The notes under the pieces are model-generated. The model was not told where the DNA came from and searched no databases. It saw nothing but the letters and a program-made list of their open reading frames with translations. The translations under genes were made by a program, and so were the position numbers. From NCBI RefSeq assembly GCF_900113965.1, contig NZ_FORI01000001.1, positions 124,001 to 188,000 on the forward strand: 64,000 nt of DNA. The letters run 5' to 3'. Of the stretch, positions 1 through 7,843 are shown piece after piece. Positions within the stretch are counted from its first letter, which is position 1, and each line of letters starts with the position of its first letter. The DNA comes from Treponema bryantii. Its GTDB lineage: Bacteria > Spirochaetota > Spirochaetia > Treponematales > Treponemataceae.

Positions 1-85
1 CATCTGGCAAAATAAAAGTATATTCGTTTTTTGAAAGGTTATGATAGAATAGAAACAGAATGATTTAAAAGTCAGGAGGTTCCGC

Positions 86-1471
86 ATGTCGATTGTTGCT
101 GCTTTTATGGTGCCGCATCCGCCGATGATTGTGCCGGAGGTTGGACGGGGAAGCGAAAATCAAGTTGAGAAAACGATTAAGGCTTATGAGAAGGTGGCTG
201 ATGAAATTGCGGCACTCAAGCCGGAGACCATAATTATTTCGAGCCCTCACAGCGTGATGTATTCTGATTATTTTCATATTTCGCCGGGGGCGGGGGCAAC
301 TGGTTCCTTTGCTGATTTTGGTGCACCGCAGGTTAGGTTTGATGTTGATTATGATGAAGAGCTTGTGAAGAAGATTTGTACACTGGCCGAAACGTCGCAC
401 TTTCCTGCCGGAACGCTTGGTGAAAAAAGGCCAGAGCTTGATCACGGCACTATGGTTCCTCTCTGGTTTATTACGAAAAAATATAAGGACTTCAAGCTTG
501 TTCGCATGGGGCTTTCGGGCTACGACCTTTTAAAGCATTATGAATATGGCATGATGATTAAGAATGCGGTTGAGTCGCTGGGCCGCCGGATTGTTTATGT
601 TGCAAGCGGAGATTTGTCTCATAAGCTGCAGGATTACGGACCATACGGTTTTGCTGAAGAAGGACCTGTTTATGATAAGCGCATTATGGACGTTTGTTCG
701 GGCGGCCGCTTTGGAGAGCTTTTTGATTTTGATGAAAACTTCTGCGAGAAGGCGGCAGAGTGCGGACATAAGTCCTTTGTGATTATGGCGGGTACGCTGG
801 ATGGTAAGGCTGTTGAAGCGACTCAATATTCTCACGAAGATGTGACTGGCGTTGGTTATGGAATCTGTTCGTTTATTCCAAAGGGTGATGATGACGGCAG
901 GCATTTTCTTGATGCGAGATTAAAGCTGGTTGAAAATGAGTTGATAGAAAAAAGTAAAAAGTCAGATGCTTATGTGAAGCTGGCCCGCGCCTCTGCGGAA
1001 TATTATGTTAAGAATGGGGAAGTGTTGCCTCTGCCGGAGGATGTTGCTCCAGAACTTTTGAATGTCCGTGCTGGCGCTTTTGTATCTATCCACAAGTTTG
1101 GTGCGCTTCGTGGCTGCATCGGCACCATCGCATCTACACAGAAAAATCTCGCACTGGAAATAATTGAAAATGCTGTGAGCGCAGTTTCAAAAGATCCGCG
1201 CTTCCAGCCGGTGACAGAAGATGAACTAAAATATCTTGATATAAATGTTGATGTTCTGGGCGAGGCTGAAAAAATCAGTTCCCCGGCGGAGCTTGACGTC
1301 AAAAAATACGGAGTCATCGTGCAGAGCGGTTACAAGCGTGGGCTCCTGCTTCCAGACCTCGACGGCGTAGATACAGTTGAACAGCAGATTTCAATTGCAA
1401 GAAGAAAAGGCGGAATTGCTCCTGATGAAAAAGTTGATTTGTTCCGCTTTGAGGTTGTGCGACATTATTAG
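86..1471 (+). CDS. AmmeMemoRadiSam protein: Memo-like / AMMECR1 fusion
   Basis: Member of the AmmeMemoRadiSam set, whose biological role is unknown. Residues 1 to about 265 look like the Memo/LigB-type class III extradiol dioxygenase fold: PHPP at residues 10-13, SPHS near 53-56 and SGDLSHK near 173. Residues from about 290 to the end form an AMMECR1 domain with its hallmark RGCIGT near 341. Many bacteria encode these as separate proteins; here they are fused in 461 residues. The start is supported by AGGAGGT at 74-80, five bases before ATG. The radical SAM partner follows within 3-20 bases, so the two are one operon. No clear promoter is visible in the 85 upstream bases of the window. Identification is firm at family level; substrate and reaction are not known. 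Confidence 0.9.
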   Translation: MSIVAAFMVPHPPMIVPEVGRGSENQVEKTIKAYEKVADEIAALKPETIIISSPHSVMYSDYFHISPGAGATGSFADFGAPQVRFDVDYDEELVKKICTLAETSHFPAGTLGEKRPELDHGTMVPLWFITKKYKDFKLVRMGLSGYDLLKHYEYGMMIKNAVESLGRRIVYVASGDLSHKLQDYGPYGFAEEGPVYDKRIMDVCSGGRFGELFDFDENFCEKAAECGHKSFVIMAGTLDGKAVEATQYSHEDVTGVGYGICSFIPKGDDDGRHFLDARLKLVENELIEKSKKSDAYVKLARASAEYYVKNGEVLPLPEDVAPELLNVRAGAFVSIHKFGALRGCIGTIASTQKNLALEIIENAVSAVSKDPRFQPVTEDELKYLDINVDVLGEAEKISSPAELDVKKYGVIVQSGYKRGLLLPDLDGVDTVEQQISIARRKGGIAPDEKVDLFRFEVVRHY

Positions 1472-1491
1472 CCGTGCACGGAGAGTTTTGT

Positions 1492-2340
1492 ATGGCAGTT
1501 TGTGATGTATGCTTCAGACATTGTAAAATTGAAGAAGGCTCAACAGGCTTTTGCGGCGCTCGTACTTGCAGAGAGGGAAAAATTGTTGCTGGAAATTACG
1601 GCCGTCTCACATCCATCGCCCTTGACCCCATAGAAAAAAAACCGCTTAGCATGTTTCATCCGGGCTCACAAATTTTGTCCCTCGGCTCATACGGCTGCAA
1701 TCTACGCTGCCCCTTCTGTCAAAACTTTAGTATTTCGTGGTCGCAAAAAGTGTTTGAATATAAGGACAAGGCAGAATACTATGAACCCGAAGAAATCGTA
1801 AAAGCCGCACTGGACCTTCGCCCACGCGGCAACATCGGTCTAGCCTTCACATACAACGAACCTCTCATTGGTTATGAGTTTGTCCGCGACACAGCAAAGC
1901 TTTCCAAAGAAGCCGGCATGCAAAATGTTCTTGTAACAAATGGAACTGCGACTCTCAAAGTTCTCAACGAAATATCCCCATACATCAACGCAATGAATAT
2001 AGACCTCAAGGCCTTCACCAATCGTTTTTACAAAGACTTCCTCGACGGAGATTTCCAGATGGTAAAAGACTTTATCCAGACCGCTGCCGCTTCCTGCCAC
2101 GTAGAACTCACAACCCTAATTATCCCGAACGAGAACGACAGCGAAGAAGAAATGCGAGAACTCACCGCCTGGGTAGCCGGCCTCGAAAATCAGCTGAATA
2201 AAAAAATACCGCTTCACATCACAAGATTTTTCCCGACCTTCAAACTCACAGACCGCGACCCAACCCCAGTCAATACAATAATGCGCCTTGTGGATGTTGC
2301 TAAAGAAAATCTGGAATTTGTTTTCCCTGGAAATGTGTGA
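1492..2340 (+). CDS. amrS: AmmeMemoRadiSam system radical SAM enzyme
   Basis: Radical SAM protein of about 282 residues. The CxxxCxxC cluster motif is Cys69, Cys73 and Cys76 (GCNLRCPFC), which would bind the [4Fe-4S] cluster that cleaves S-adenosylmethionine. An N-terminal Cys-rich stretch (CDVCFRHC, then GFCGAR) is typical of this subfamily. A GTG at 1474 is also open in frame, but ATG 1492 is preferred because GGAG at 1480-1483 lies eight bases before it and the protein then starts at the Cys-rich segment. It directly follows the Memo-AMMECR1 gene, the expected partner. Codons here are richer in C and A than in the preceding gene, a visible change of base use within one operon. Confidence 0.88.
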   Translation: MAVCDVCFRHCKIEEGSTGFCGARTCREGKIVAGNYGRLTSIALDPIEKKPLSMFHPGSQILSLGSYGCNLRCPFCQNFSISWSQKVFEYKDKAEYYEPEEIVKAALDLRPRGNIGLAFTYNEPLIGYEFVRDTAKLSKEAGMQNVLVTNGTATLKVLNEISPYINAMNIDLKAFTNRFYKDFLDGDFQMVKDFIQTAAASCHVELTTLIIPNENDSEEEMRELTAWVAGLENQLNKKIPLHITRFFPTFKLTDRDPTPVNTIMRLVDVAKENLEFVFPGNV

Positions 2341-2352
2341 ATTTTACAAAAA

Positions 2353-2545
2353 TACATATAATTTCACATAAAATCGCAAATTATATGTAAAAAATCCAGA
2401 TTTTTGTTTGAAAATACCAGATTTTTCATCTTTGTTAATCATTTTTCACTCAAATTCCACCTTTAATCCCCAAAAATTCATTTTTTACGCGTTTTAATCC
2501 CCCTAAATTACATATAATTTCAGTTCTTTTTTCGTTTTATATGTA
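2353..2545. repeat. Dual-hairpin repeat element, copy 1
   Basis: Two 37-bp imperfect palindromes, each bounded by TACATATAA and TTATATGTA, at 2353-2389 (12-bp perfect arms) and 2509-2545 (9-bp arms). They start exactly 156 bp apart. A second copy with the same 37-119-37 geometry lies at 10453-10645. An ungapped comparison by eye of the 119-bp middles gives about 46 percent identity, above chance for AT-rich DNA. The element ends about 31 bp before the ABC-F promoter. Its nature (mobile repeat, ncRNA or decayed peptide gene) is not known. Confidence 0.6.
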
Positions 2546-2576
2546 TTTTTAAACTTTTTTCCTCTTTTCAAATCAT

Positions 2577-2606
2577 TTGACAAATCTTTCGCTCATCCTA
2601 TACAAT
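2577..2606 (+). promoter_or_regulatory. Sigma-70-type promoter for the ABC-F gene
   Basis: TTGACA at 2577-2582 is followed after 16 bases by TATACAAT (2599-2606). The start of transcription would be near 2612. This leaves a leader of about 175 bases before the ABC-F start codon, long enough for the attenuation features listed separately. Confidence 0.65.
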
Positions 2607-2689
2607 AAAATTACATTCACTTTCAGGAGACAAGGCCCAATGTAAATACGTAACTGATTTCCAGTTTTTTTCTCAAAAGAAATTTCATT

Positions 2690-2773
2690 ATGGAAGTCGA
2701 TTGCGGTTTTACATTTGTATTTTATTCTGACGGTGCTGTCGCTCGGGTCGTGTTTTGCTGCAACGGCTTCTGA
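2690..2773 (+). CDS. Putative 27-residue leader peptide upstream of ABC-F
   Basis: Short open frame ATG 2690 to TGA 2773, too short for routine ORF calling. It begins MEVDCGF and ends CCNGF. It stops 15 bases before the ABC-F start. Its last codons form one arm of the hairpin over the ABC-F ribosome binding site, the layout expected of a translational attenuator. Its own ribosome binding site is weak (AAAAGAAA). An even shorter start-stop frame, ATG-TAA at 2640-2645, lies upstream behind a good AGGAG (2625-2629). Existence as a translated peptide is inference. Confidence 0.35.
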   Translation: MEVDCGFTFVFYSDGAVARVVFCCNGF

Positions 2774-2784
2774 TTCAGGAGGCC
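2765..2784 (+). promoter_or_regulatory. Hairpin sequestering the ABC-F ribosome binding site
   Basis: GGCTTCT (2765-2771) can pair with GGAGGCC (2778-2784) around a six-base loop, with two or three G-U pairs. The 3' arm contains most of the AGGAGG of the ABC-F gene. The 5' arm is the end of the leader frame, including the first base of its stop codon, so a ribosome stalled or terminating there would open the site. Confidence 0.45.
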
Positions 2785-2788
2785 TTTA

Positions 2789-4372
2789 ATGTCAATTCAA
2801 ATTTCTAATCTTAATTTTTCTTATTCTTCTTCTAATTCAACTCTTTTTGAAGATTTCTCCCTTCAATTTTTTGATGGCTGGACTTGCGTTGCGGGAAGCA
2901 ATGGCTGTGGTAAAAGTACGCTGCTCAAGCTGATTGCAGGGATAATTGAGCCGGACGGCGGGAAGATTTTATGCAACGGTGTGGGTGGCAACGCGAGCAC
3001 CAGCGGTGTATTTTACTGTCCTCAGGAAACCGCCGAGATTCCGGAAAATCTTTACACCGCTTTCTGGTCTGATGATAACGAGGTTCGAAGATTTTTCTCG
3101 CGGCTTTGTGTGACCGAAGAAATGCTCGAACGTTACGACACACTTTCGGGCGGTGAGAAAAAACGCATTCAGATTGCCTGTGCGCTTGCTGAACAGCCGT
3201 CCGTTCTTCTGCTCGATGAACCAACAAATCATCTTGATTCAGAAACTACAAAAATGATTTCAGACGCTCTCGGTGATTTTCATGGCATCGGCATTATGGT
3301 AAGCCATGACCGAGGTTTTGCTGATTCCCTTTGCAACCGGACGATTTATCTTTATAACGAAGCTCAATCCTTTGCTGGCGGCCGTGACTGTATTGCCTGC
3401 GACACCTATCCTTGCGGACTCACAAAAGCTCTGGAACTTCGACAAAGCGGACAGGAACAATCCCGCGGAAACTGGGAAAGGCTAAACTCAAAGGCCTCTT
3501 CAGAAAAACAGCGCAGTGCCCGTCTCGAAGCCGAAAATCAAAAATCAAAAGCACGACTCTCCAAAAAGACAATTTCTGCAAAAGACCACGATGCAAAACT
3601 AAAACAAGACATTGCCCGTATAAGTGGAAAAGACCGCACCACCGGCGATGCCAAGGCCCGGCTTGAAACTCAAATCCGTCAGACAGAAGCCGAACGCGAC
3701 AGCATCAAAAAAGCTCTGCGCCGCAAGGAAGGTTTTTCTGTTGAAAACACAGATTATTCAAAACCAATTATCATTGAAGACACTCAGATTCAGGCGGGAA
3801 GTTATACACTGCAGATTCCACATCTGGAAATTAAACGCGGTACAAAGTTTGCGTTAACAGGACAAAACGGAGCCGGTAAAACGCTTTTTGTAAATCACGT
3901 GATTGGACTTCTGGAGGCGGCTGGTCGTCAAGGCGAGCTGCTGTACCTGCCGCAGGAAATCAGTTATGAGGTACGTGAGCAGATTTTTGAAGAATTCGCC
4001 GAGCTGGAAGAAAACGAACGTGGTGAAGTGCTCTCAACGCTTTATAGACTCGGGAGCGAGCCGACTCGGCTGAGTGCAGAGAACTCGGCAGGCGGCGGTA
4101 GCGGCGAGCAACAGGTGAGTCCCGGAGAACTCCGCAAACTTATGATTGCGCTGGCCGTGCAGAGACCTCTCTCCCTATTAATCCTAGATGAACCGACAAA
4201 CCACATGGACATCACCAGCGTCCTCGCTCTTGAATCTGCCCTCGCCTCTCTGGACTGTGCAATGATTGTTGTAAGCCACGACAAAGCCTTTCTCGCAAAA
4301 ATCACAAATGCCTCGCTAACCGCCGAACGCACTTCGCCAACTTCAGGAAGATTATCGGTCTTATCAAACTAG
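2789..4372 (+). CDS. ABC-F family ATPase (dual ABC domains)
   Basis: 527-residue soluble protein with two ABC ATPase domains and no membrane segments, so an ABC-F translation factor or ribosome-protection protein rather than a transporter. Domain 1 has Walker A GSNGCGKST (about 36-44), signature LSGGEKKR (about 118) and Walker B LLLDEPTNHLD. Domain 2 has GQNGAGKT (about 357), a variant signature SPGELRKL (about 443) and ILDEPTNHMD. Between them lies a long, Lys/Arg/Glu-rich linker (about 205-310), the region that reaches toward the peptidyl transferase centre in this family. RBS CAGGAGG is at 2777-2783. A long leader with uORF and hairpin suggests induction by a translation inhibitor, as known for Vga/Lsa/Msr-type genes. 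Whether it gives antibiotic resistance or is a housekeeping member cannot be told from sequence alone. Confidence 0.85.
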   Translation: MSIQISNLNFSYSSSNSTLFEDFSLQFFDGWTCVAGSNGCGKSTLLKLIAGIIEPDGGKILCNGVGGNASTSGVFYCPQETAEIPENLYTAFWSDDNEVRRFFSRLCVTEEMLERYDTLSGGEKKRIQIACALAEQPSVLLLDEPTNHLDSETTKMISDALGDFHGIGIMVSHDRGFADSLCNRTIYLYNEAQSFAGGRDCIACDTYPCGLTKALELRQSGQEQSRGNWERLNSKASSEKQRSARLEAENQKSKARLSKKTISAKDHDAKLKQDIARISGKDRTTGDAKARLETQIRQTEAERDSIKKALRRKEGFSVENTDYSKPIIIEDTQIQAGSYTLQIPHLEIKRGTKFALTGQNGAGKTLFVNHVIGLLEAAGRQGELLYLPQEISYEVREQIFEEFAELEENERGEVLSTLYRLGSEPTRLSAENSAGGGSGEQQVSPGELRKLMIALAVQRPLSLLILDEPTNHMDITSVLALESALASLDCAMIVVSHDKAFLAKITNASLTAERTSPTSGRLSVLSN

Positions 4373-4394
4373 TTTTATCTGATATAATACAAGT

Positions 4395-4991
4395 ATGAAT
4401 ATTTATGTTGATTTTGATGATTGCCTCTGCGAAACGGCGCGCTATTTTTCGAAACTTGCCGCTGAGCTTTTTGGAATAGATGTTCCTTACGAGAAGATTA
4501 AATATTTTGATCTTCAGAAGTCTTTTTCATTAACCGATGAGCAGTACGAAGAAATGATGATTCAAGGCCACACAAACGAAGTTCTCCTGTCTTATGAGGA
4601 AACACCCGGCGCAATCAAAACAATTAACAGCTGGCTTGATAAAGGCCACGATGTAAAAATAATTACCGGCCGCCCTTTCAGTACTTATGAAGCTTCTCGT
4701 CAATGGCTGAACGAACATGGACTGGAACGCGTTAATTTATACTGTCTGAATAAATATGGACGCGACAATTTTATTAAGGGAAGCACTTTCAGTCTTGAAC
4801 TTGAAGACTACTATAAAATGCATTTTGATTATGCCGTAGAAGATTCACCTGCGGCCTTTAAATTTTTTAATCATCTTCCTGACCTGAAGGTTATGGTCGT
4901 TGACCGCCCGTGGAACCAGGATTGTGATTTTCCCGGCCAAAACTTTAAACGCTGTTTTGACTGGAAGATGATTGATAATTGTATTAACTAA
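4395..4991 (+). CDS. HAD-fold 5'(3')-deoxyribonucleotidase-like protein
   Basis: 198 residues. The HAD nucleophile motif is VDFDDC at residues 4-9. The pattern ITGRPF (about 91-96) and the late DSP motif (EDSPAAF) fit the NT5C/deoxyribonucleotidase-like branch of the haloacid dehalogenase superfamily, which removes phosphate from nucleotides. Substrate is inferred from family only. There is no strong ribosome binding site before ATG 4395. It ends about 20 bases before the ABC exporter gene and is probably co-transcribed with it. Confidence 0.65.
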   Translation: MNIYVDFDDCLCETARYFSKLAAELFGIDVPYEKIKYFDLQKSFSLTDEQYEEMMIQGHTNEVLLSYEETPGAIKTINSWLDKGHDVKIITGRPFSTYEASRQWLNEHGLERVNLYCLNKYGRDNFIKGSTFSLELEDYYKMHFDYAVEDSPAAFKFFNHLPDLKVMVVDRPWNQDCDFPGQNFKRCFDWKMIDNCIN

Positions 4992-5010
4992 CGGAGCTAC
5001 TTTTTATTTT

Positions 5011-6741
5011 ATGGATTTCTCAAAACACCCGCTTAAGATTTTTTTTGCTTACTACAAACCTCACTGGCATCTGTTCGCCGCAGATATGGCGTGTGCAGTT
5101 TTTATGGCGGCCATTGATGTTGCCTTCCCGATGTTCTCACGCTATGCGTTGAACACTCTGATTCCGAATCACGAGCTCAGGCTTTTTCTGACGCTGGTTG
5201 CTGTGCTGCTTGCGGGCTTCTGTATTCATAAAGGCTGTAACTGGTTTGTTGCTTATTGGGGCCACGTTTTTGGAAACCGCGTTGAACAAGATATGAGACG
5301 GGATGTTTTTGATCACCTCGAAAAACTTCCGTTCAGTTTTTATGATACACACCGCACCGGAAAAATTATGTCGCGTGCAACAACTGATCTTTTTGAAATT
5401 ACCGAGCTCGCACATCACGGCCCTGAAGATTTTACCGTTGCAATTTTGAATCTGATTGGTGCCTTCATCATGATGCTTCATATCCGCTGGGAACTTGCGC
5501 TGGTAGTTATTGTTGTGCTTCCGATTATGATTGCCATTGGAATTGTTTCACGAAGAAATCTTTCTAAGGCTTCTGTAAAAGTTAAGGAGACAACTGCTGA
5601 AGTAAACGCCGGACTTGAATCCAGTATTTCTGGAATCCGCGTAACTAAGGGCTTTAATAATGAAGAGTTTGAACGCGGACGTTTTGCGGTTTACAACAAG
5701 CAGTACAGCGATGCAAAGCAGATGCGTTTTAAGTACATGGCAAACTTTTTTACAAATATTGAGTTCTGCAATAATCTGCTTTCTCTTACTGTACTTGCTG
5801 TGGGCGGATACTTTATCATGAAAGGAAAAATGACTCTGCCAGACCTCGTAGCCGCAAATCTTTTTGTTGCTGGCTTTGTTGCTCCTGTAAAAAAACTGAA
5901 CAATTTTGTTGAACAGTTTGTAACCGGAATGGCAGGCTTCAACCGCTTCCTAGAAATTATGCGTACTGAACCTGAGCCGGAAGACGCACCGGATGCAGTT
6001 GAAATTCTCTCGGCTCGTGGAAACATCAGTTTTAAGAATGTTTCATTTTCATATACTTCTGATTTTCCGATTCTCTCGGGCGTAAATCTCGACATCCGCG
6101 CAGGTGAAAAGTTTGCCCTCGTTGGAGCCAGCGGCGGCGGTAAGTCTACGATCTGTAATCTGATTCCACGCTTTTACGAAATTACCGGCGGCGAAATCAG
6201 TCTCGATGGAATCGACATCAAGCGAATCAAAAAATCATCTCTCCGCGCCCAGATTGGAATTGTGCAGCAGGATGTATTTTTGTTCGCCGGCACCATCCGC
6301 GAAAATATTGCTTACGGAAAACCGAACGCCACTGACGCCGAAATTGAGCAGGCAGCCCGCCGCGCAGAAATCCACGACGACATTATGAAGATGCCGAACG
6401 GTTACGACTCTGTTGTCGGTGAGCGCGGCATTAAGCTGAGCGGCGGCCAGAAGCAGCGTGTTTCAATTGCAAGATGCTTCCTTAAGAACCCGCCGATTCT
6501 GATTCTCGACGAGGCCACCTCCGCTCTCGACACCGCAACTGAAATTAAGATTCAGCATTCTTTTGATGAACTTGCAAAAGGCCGCACAACCCTCGTAATT
6601 GCGCACCGCCTTTCCACAATCAAAAATGCCGACAAGATTGCTGTCGTTACTGACCACGGAATTGCCGAACAGGGAACTCACGACGAGCTTATGGCAAAGC
6701 AGGGTGAGTATTACAAACTGCGAACTGTTCAGGAAGAATAG
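5011..6741 (+). CDS. ABC exporter, fused permease and ATPase (MsbA-like)
   Basis: Half-transporter of about 576 residues. The N-terminal half (about 1-310) carries six hydrophobic helices. The C-terminal ATPase has Walker A GASGGGKST (about 372), signature LSGGQKQR (about 477) and Walker B ILILDEATSALD (about 498). It would act as a homodimer or with a partner; no second half-transporter is adjacent. An upstream ATG at 4972 is open but lies inside the preceding gene; ATG 5011 has ACGGAG at 4991-4996 and begins at the usual cytoplasmic segment MDFSKHP. Substrate is not predictable: lipid, peptide or drug are all possible. ApbE follows after one base. Confidence 0.85.
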   Translation: MDFSKHPLKIFFAYYKPHWHLFAADMACAVFMAAIDVAFPMFSRYALNTLIPNHELRLFLTLVAVLLAGFCIHKGCNWFVAYWGHVFGNRVEQDMRRDVFDHLEKLPFSFYDTHRTGKIMSRATTDLFEITELAHHGPEDFTVAILNLIGAFIMMLHIRWELALVVIVVLPIMIAIGIVSRRNLSKASVKVKETTAEVNAGLESSISGIRVTKGFNNEEFERGRFAVYNKQYSDAKQMRFKYMANFFTNIEFCNNLLSLTVLAVGGYFIMKGKMTLPDLVAANLFVAGFVAPVKKLNNFVEQFVTGMAGFNRFLEIMRTEPEPEDAPDAVEILSARGNISFKNVSFSYTSDFPILSGVNLDIRAGEKFALVGASGGGKSTICNLIPRFYEITGGEISLDGIDIKRIKKSSLRAQIGIVQQDVFLFAGTIRENIAYGKPNATDAEIEQAARRAEIHDDIMKMPNGYDSVVGERGIKLSGGQKQRVSIARCFLKNPPILILDEATSALDTATEIKIQHSFDELAKGRTTLVIAHRLSTIKNADKIAVVTDHGIAEQGTHDELMAKQGEYYKLRTVQEE

Positions 6742-6742
6742 A

Positions 6743-7843
6743 ATGAAAAAAACTCCGGTGCTTGCTTCTTGTCTGATTTTTAGCTGTCTCATTGCAACTT
6801 CATGTTCGCAGAAAATGGAAACTACTTCTTTTACTGCAATGAACACTTATATGACGGTGAGGTCGTATGGCCGTTCTGCGAAGGCGGCAAACCTTCAGGT
6901 ACAGAAAGAAGTTGAACGGTTGGAAGGAATTCTTTCTACGACGATTGAGGGAAGCGATGTTTATAGAATAAATACTTCAAAGGCAGAAACCGATGGATTC
7001 TCAAAGATTCCTGTTATGCCTGAGACAACATATTTGATTCAGAAAAGTCTGAGATTTTATGAAATGACAGAAGGCTCGTTTAATCCCGCCCTCTATCCAA
7101 TAATTAGAGAATGGGGATTTACGACAGGAGATTATAAAGTTCCGTCTGAAGAAAAAATCCTCAGTCTTTTAAAATATACTGATTTTTCGAAAATAGAGAT
7201 TTCTGAAAAACTACAATCTGCAACTCCTCTGGATTCCATTTTGCAAGCTGATCACGATAAAGCAGACCAGTCCACCGCCTCTATTCTTACCTGCCCTGCC
7301 GGCATGCAGCTGGATTTTGGCGCCATCGGCAAAGGCTACGCCGGAGACTGTGCAATCAGACTTCTGAAAGAAAATGGCGTAAAGTCTGCCCTTCTTGATT
7401 TTGGCGGCAACATTCAGGTGTTTGGCTCAAAGCCTGATGGAAGTGACTGGACTGTGGGAATTAAAAACCCGTGGGGCGGTGATCCGGTTGCTGCTGTGAA
7501 GCTTCGCGATGCCTGTATGATTACCAGCGGCGGTTATGAAAGATTCTTCACTGGTGAAGATGGTAAAAAGTATATTCATATCTTTGATGGAACTACGGGC
7601 CGGCCGGTTGAGAATGAACTCGAGAGTGTAACGATAATTTGCCGCCAGGGAATTTACGGCGACGCTCTGAGTACTTCGCTTTTTGTTATGGGGCTGGATA
7701 AGGCTATTGAGTTCTGGCGCAGTCGTGACGGCGATTTTGATTTTATAATTCTTACTAAAGATAAGGGCGTAGTTTATTCTGCGCCGCTTAAAAATTCTAT
7801 TTCTCTTCGTTTTGATTTTGACTCGATTCAGGTTGTTGAGTAA
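6743..7843 (+). CDS. apbE: FAD:protein FMN transferase (ApbE), lipoprotein
   Basis: Periplasmic enzyme that attaches FMN to a Ser/Thr of extracytoplasmic flavoproteins. Lipobox ATSC with Cys21 predicts an N-terminal lipid anchor. Family motifs visible are GAIGKGYAGD, LLDFGGN, ITSGGYERFF and HIFDGTTGRP, then GDALSTSLFVMG near the C-terminus. Start chosen at ATG 6743 with AGGAAG at 6731-6736, since this gives a proper signal peptide; a longer in-frame reading from 6599 has none. It is convergent with the Gx transporter gene, and the two overlap by 47 bases at their 3' ends. ApbE next to NusG-domain-II and Gx proteins fits a flavin-based extracytoplasmic electron transfer set. Confidence 0.92.
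   Translation: MKKTPVLASCLIFSCLIATSCSQKMETTSFTAMNTYMTVRSYGRSAKAANLQVQKEVERLEGILSTTIEGSDVYRINTSKAETDGFSKIPVMPETTYLIQKSLRFYEMTEGSFNPALYPIIREWGFTTGDYKVPSEEKILSLLKYTDFSKIEISEKLQSATPLDSILQADHDKADQSTASILTCPAGMQLDFGAIGKGYAGDCAIRLLKENGVKSALLDFGGNIQVFGSKPDGSDWTVGIKNPWGGDPVAAVKLRDACMITSGGYERFFTGEDGKKYIHIFDGTTGRPVENELESVTIICRQGIYGDALSTSLFVMGLDKAIEFWRSRDGDFDFIILTKDKGVVYSAPLKNSISLRFDFDSIQVVE

Noticed and set aside
4972-5010. Upstream start for the ABC exporter
   Set aside because: Adds residues MIIVLTNGATFYF that overlap the previous gene; ATG 5011 has a ribosome site and begins at the family start.
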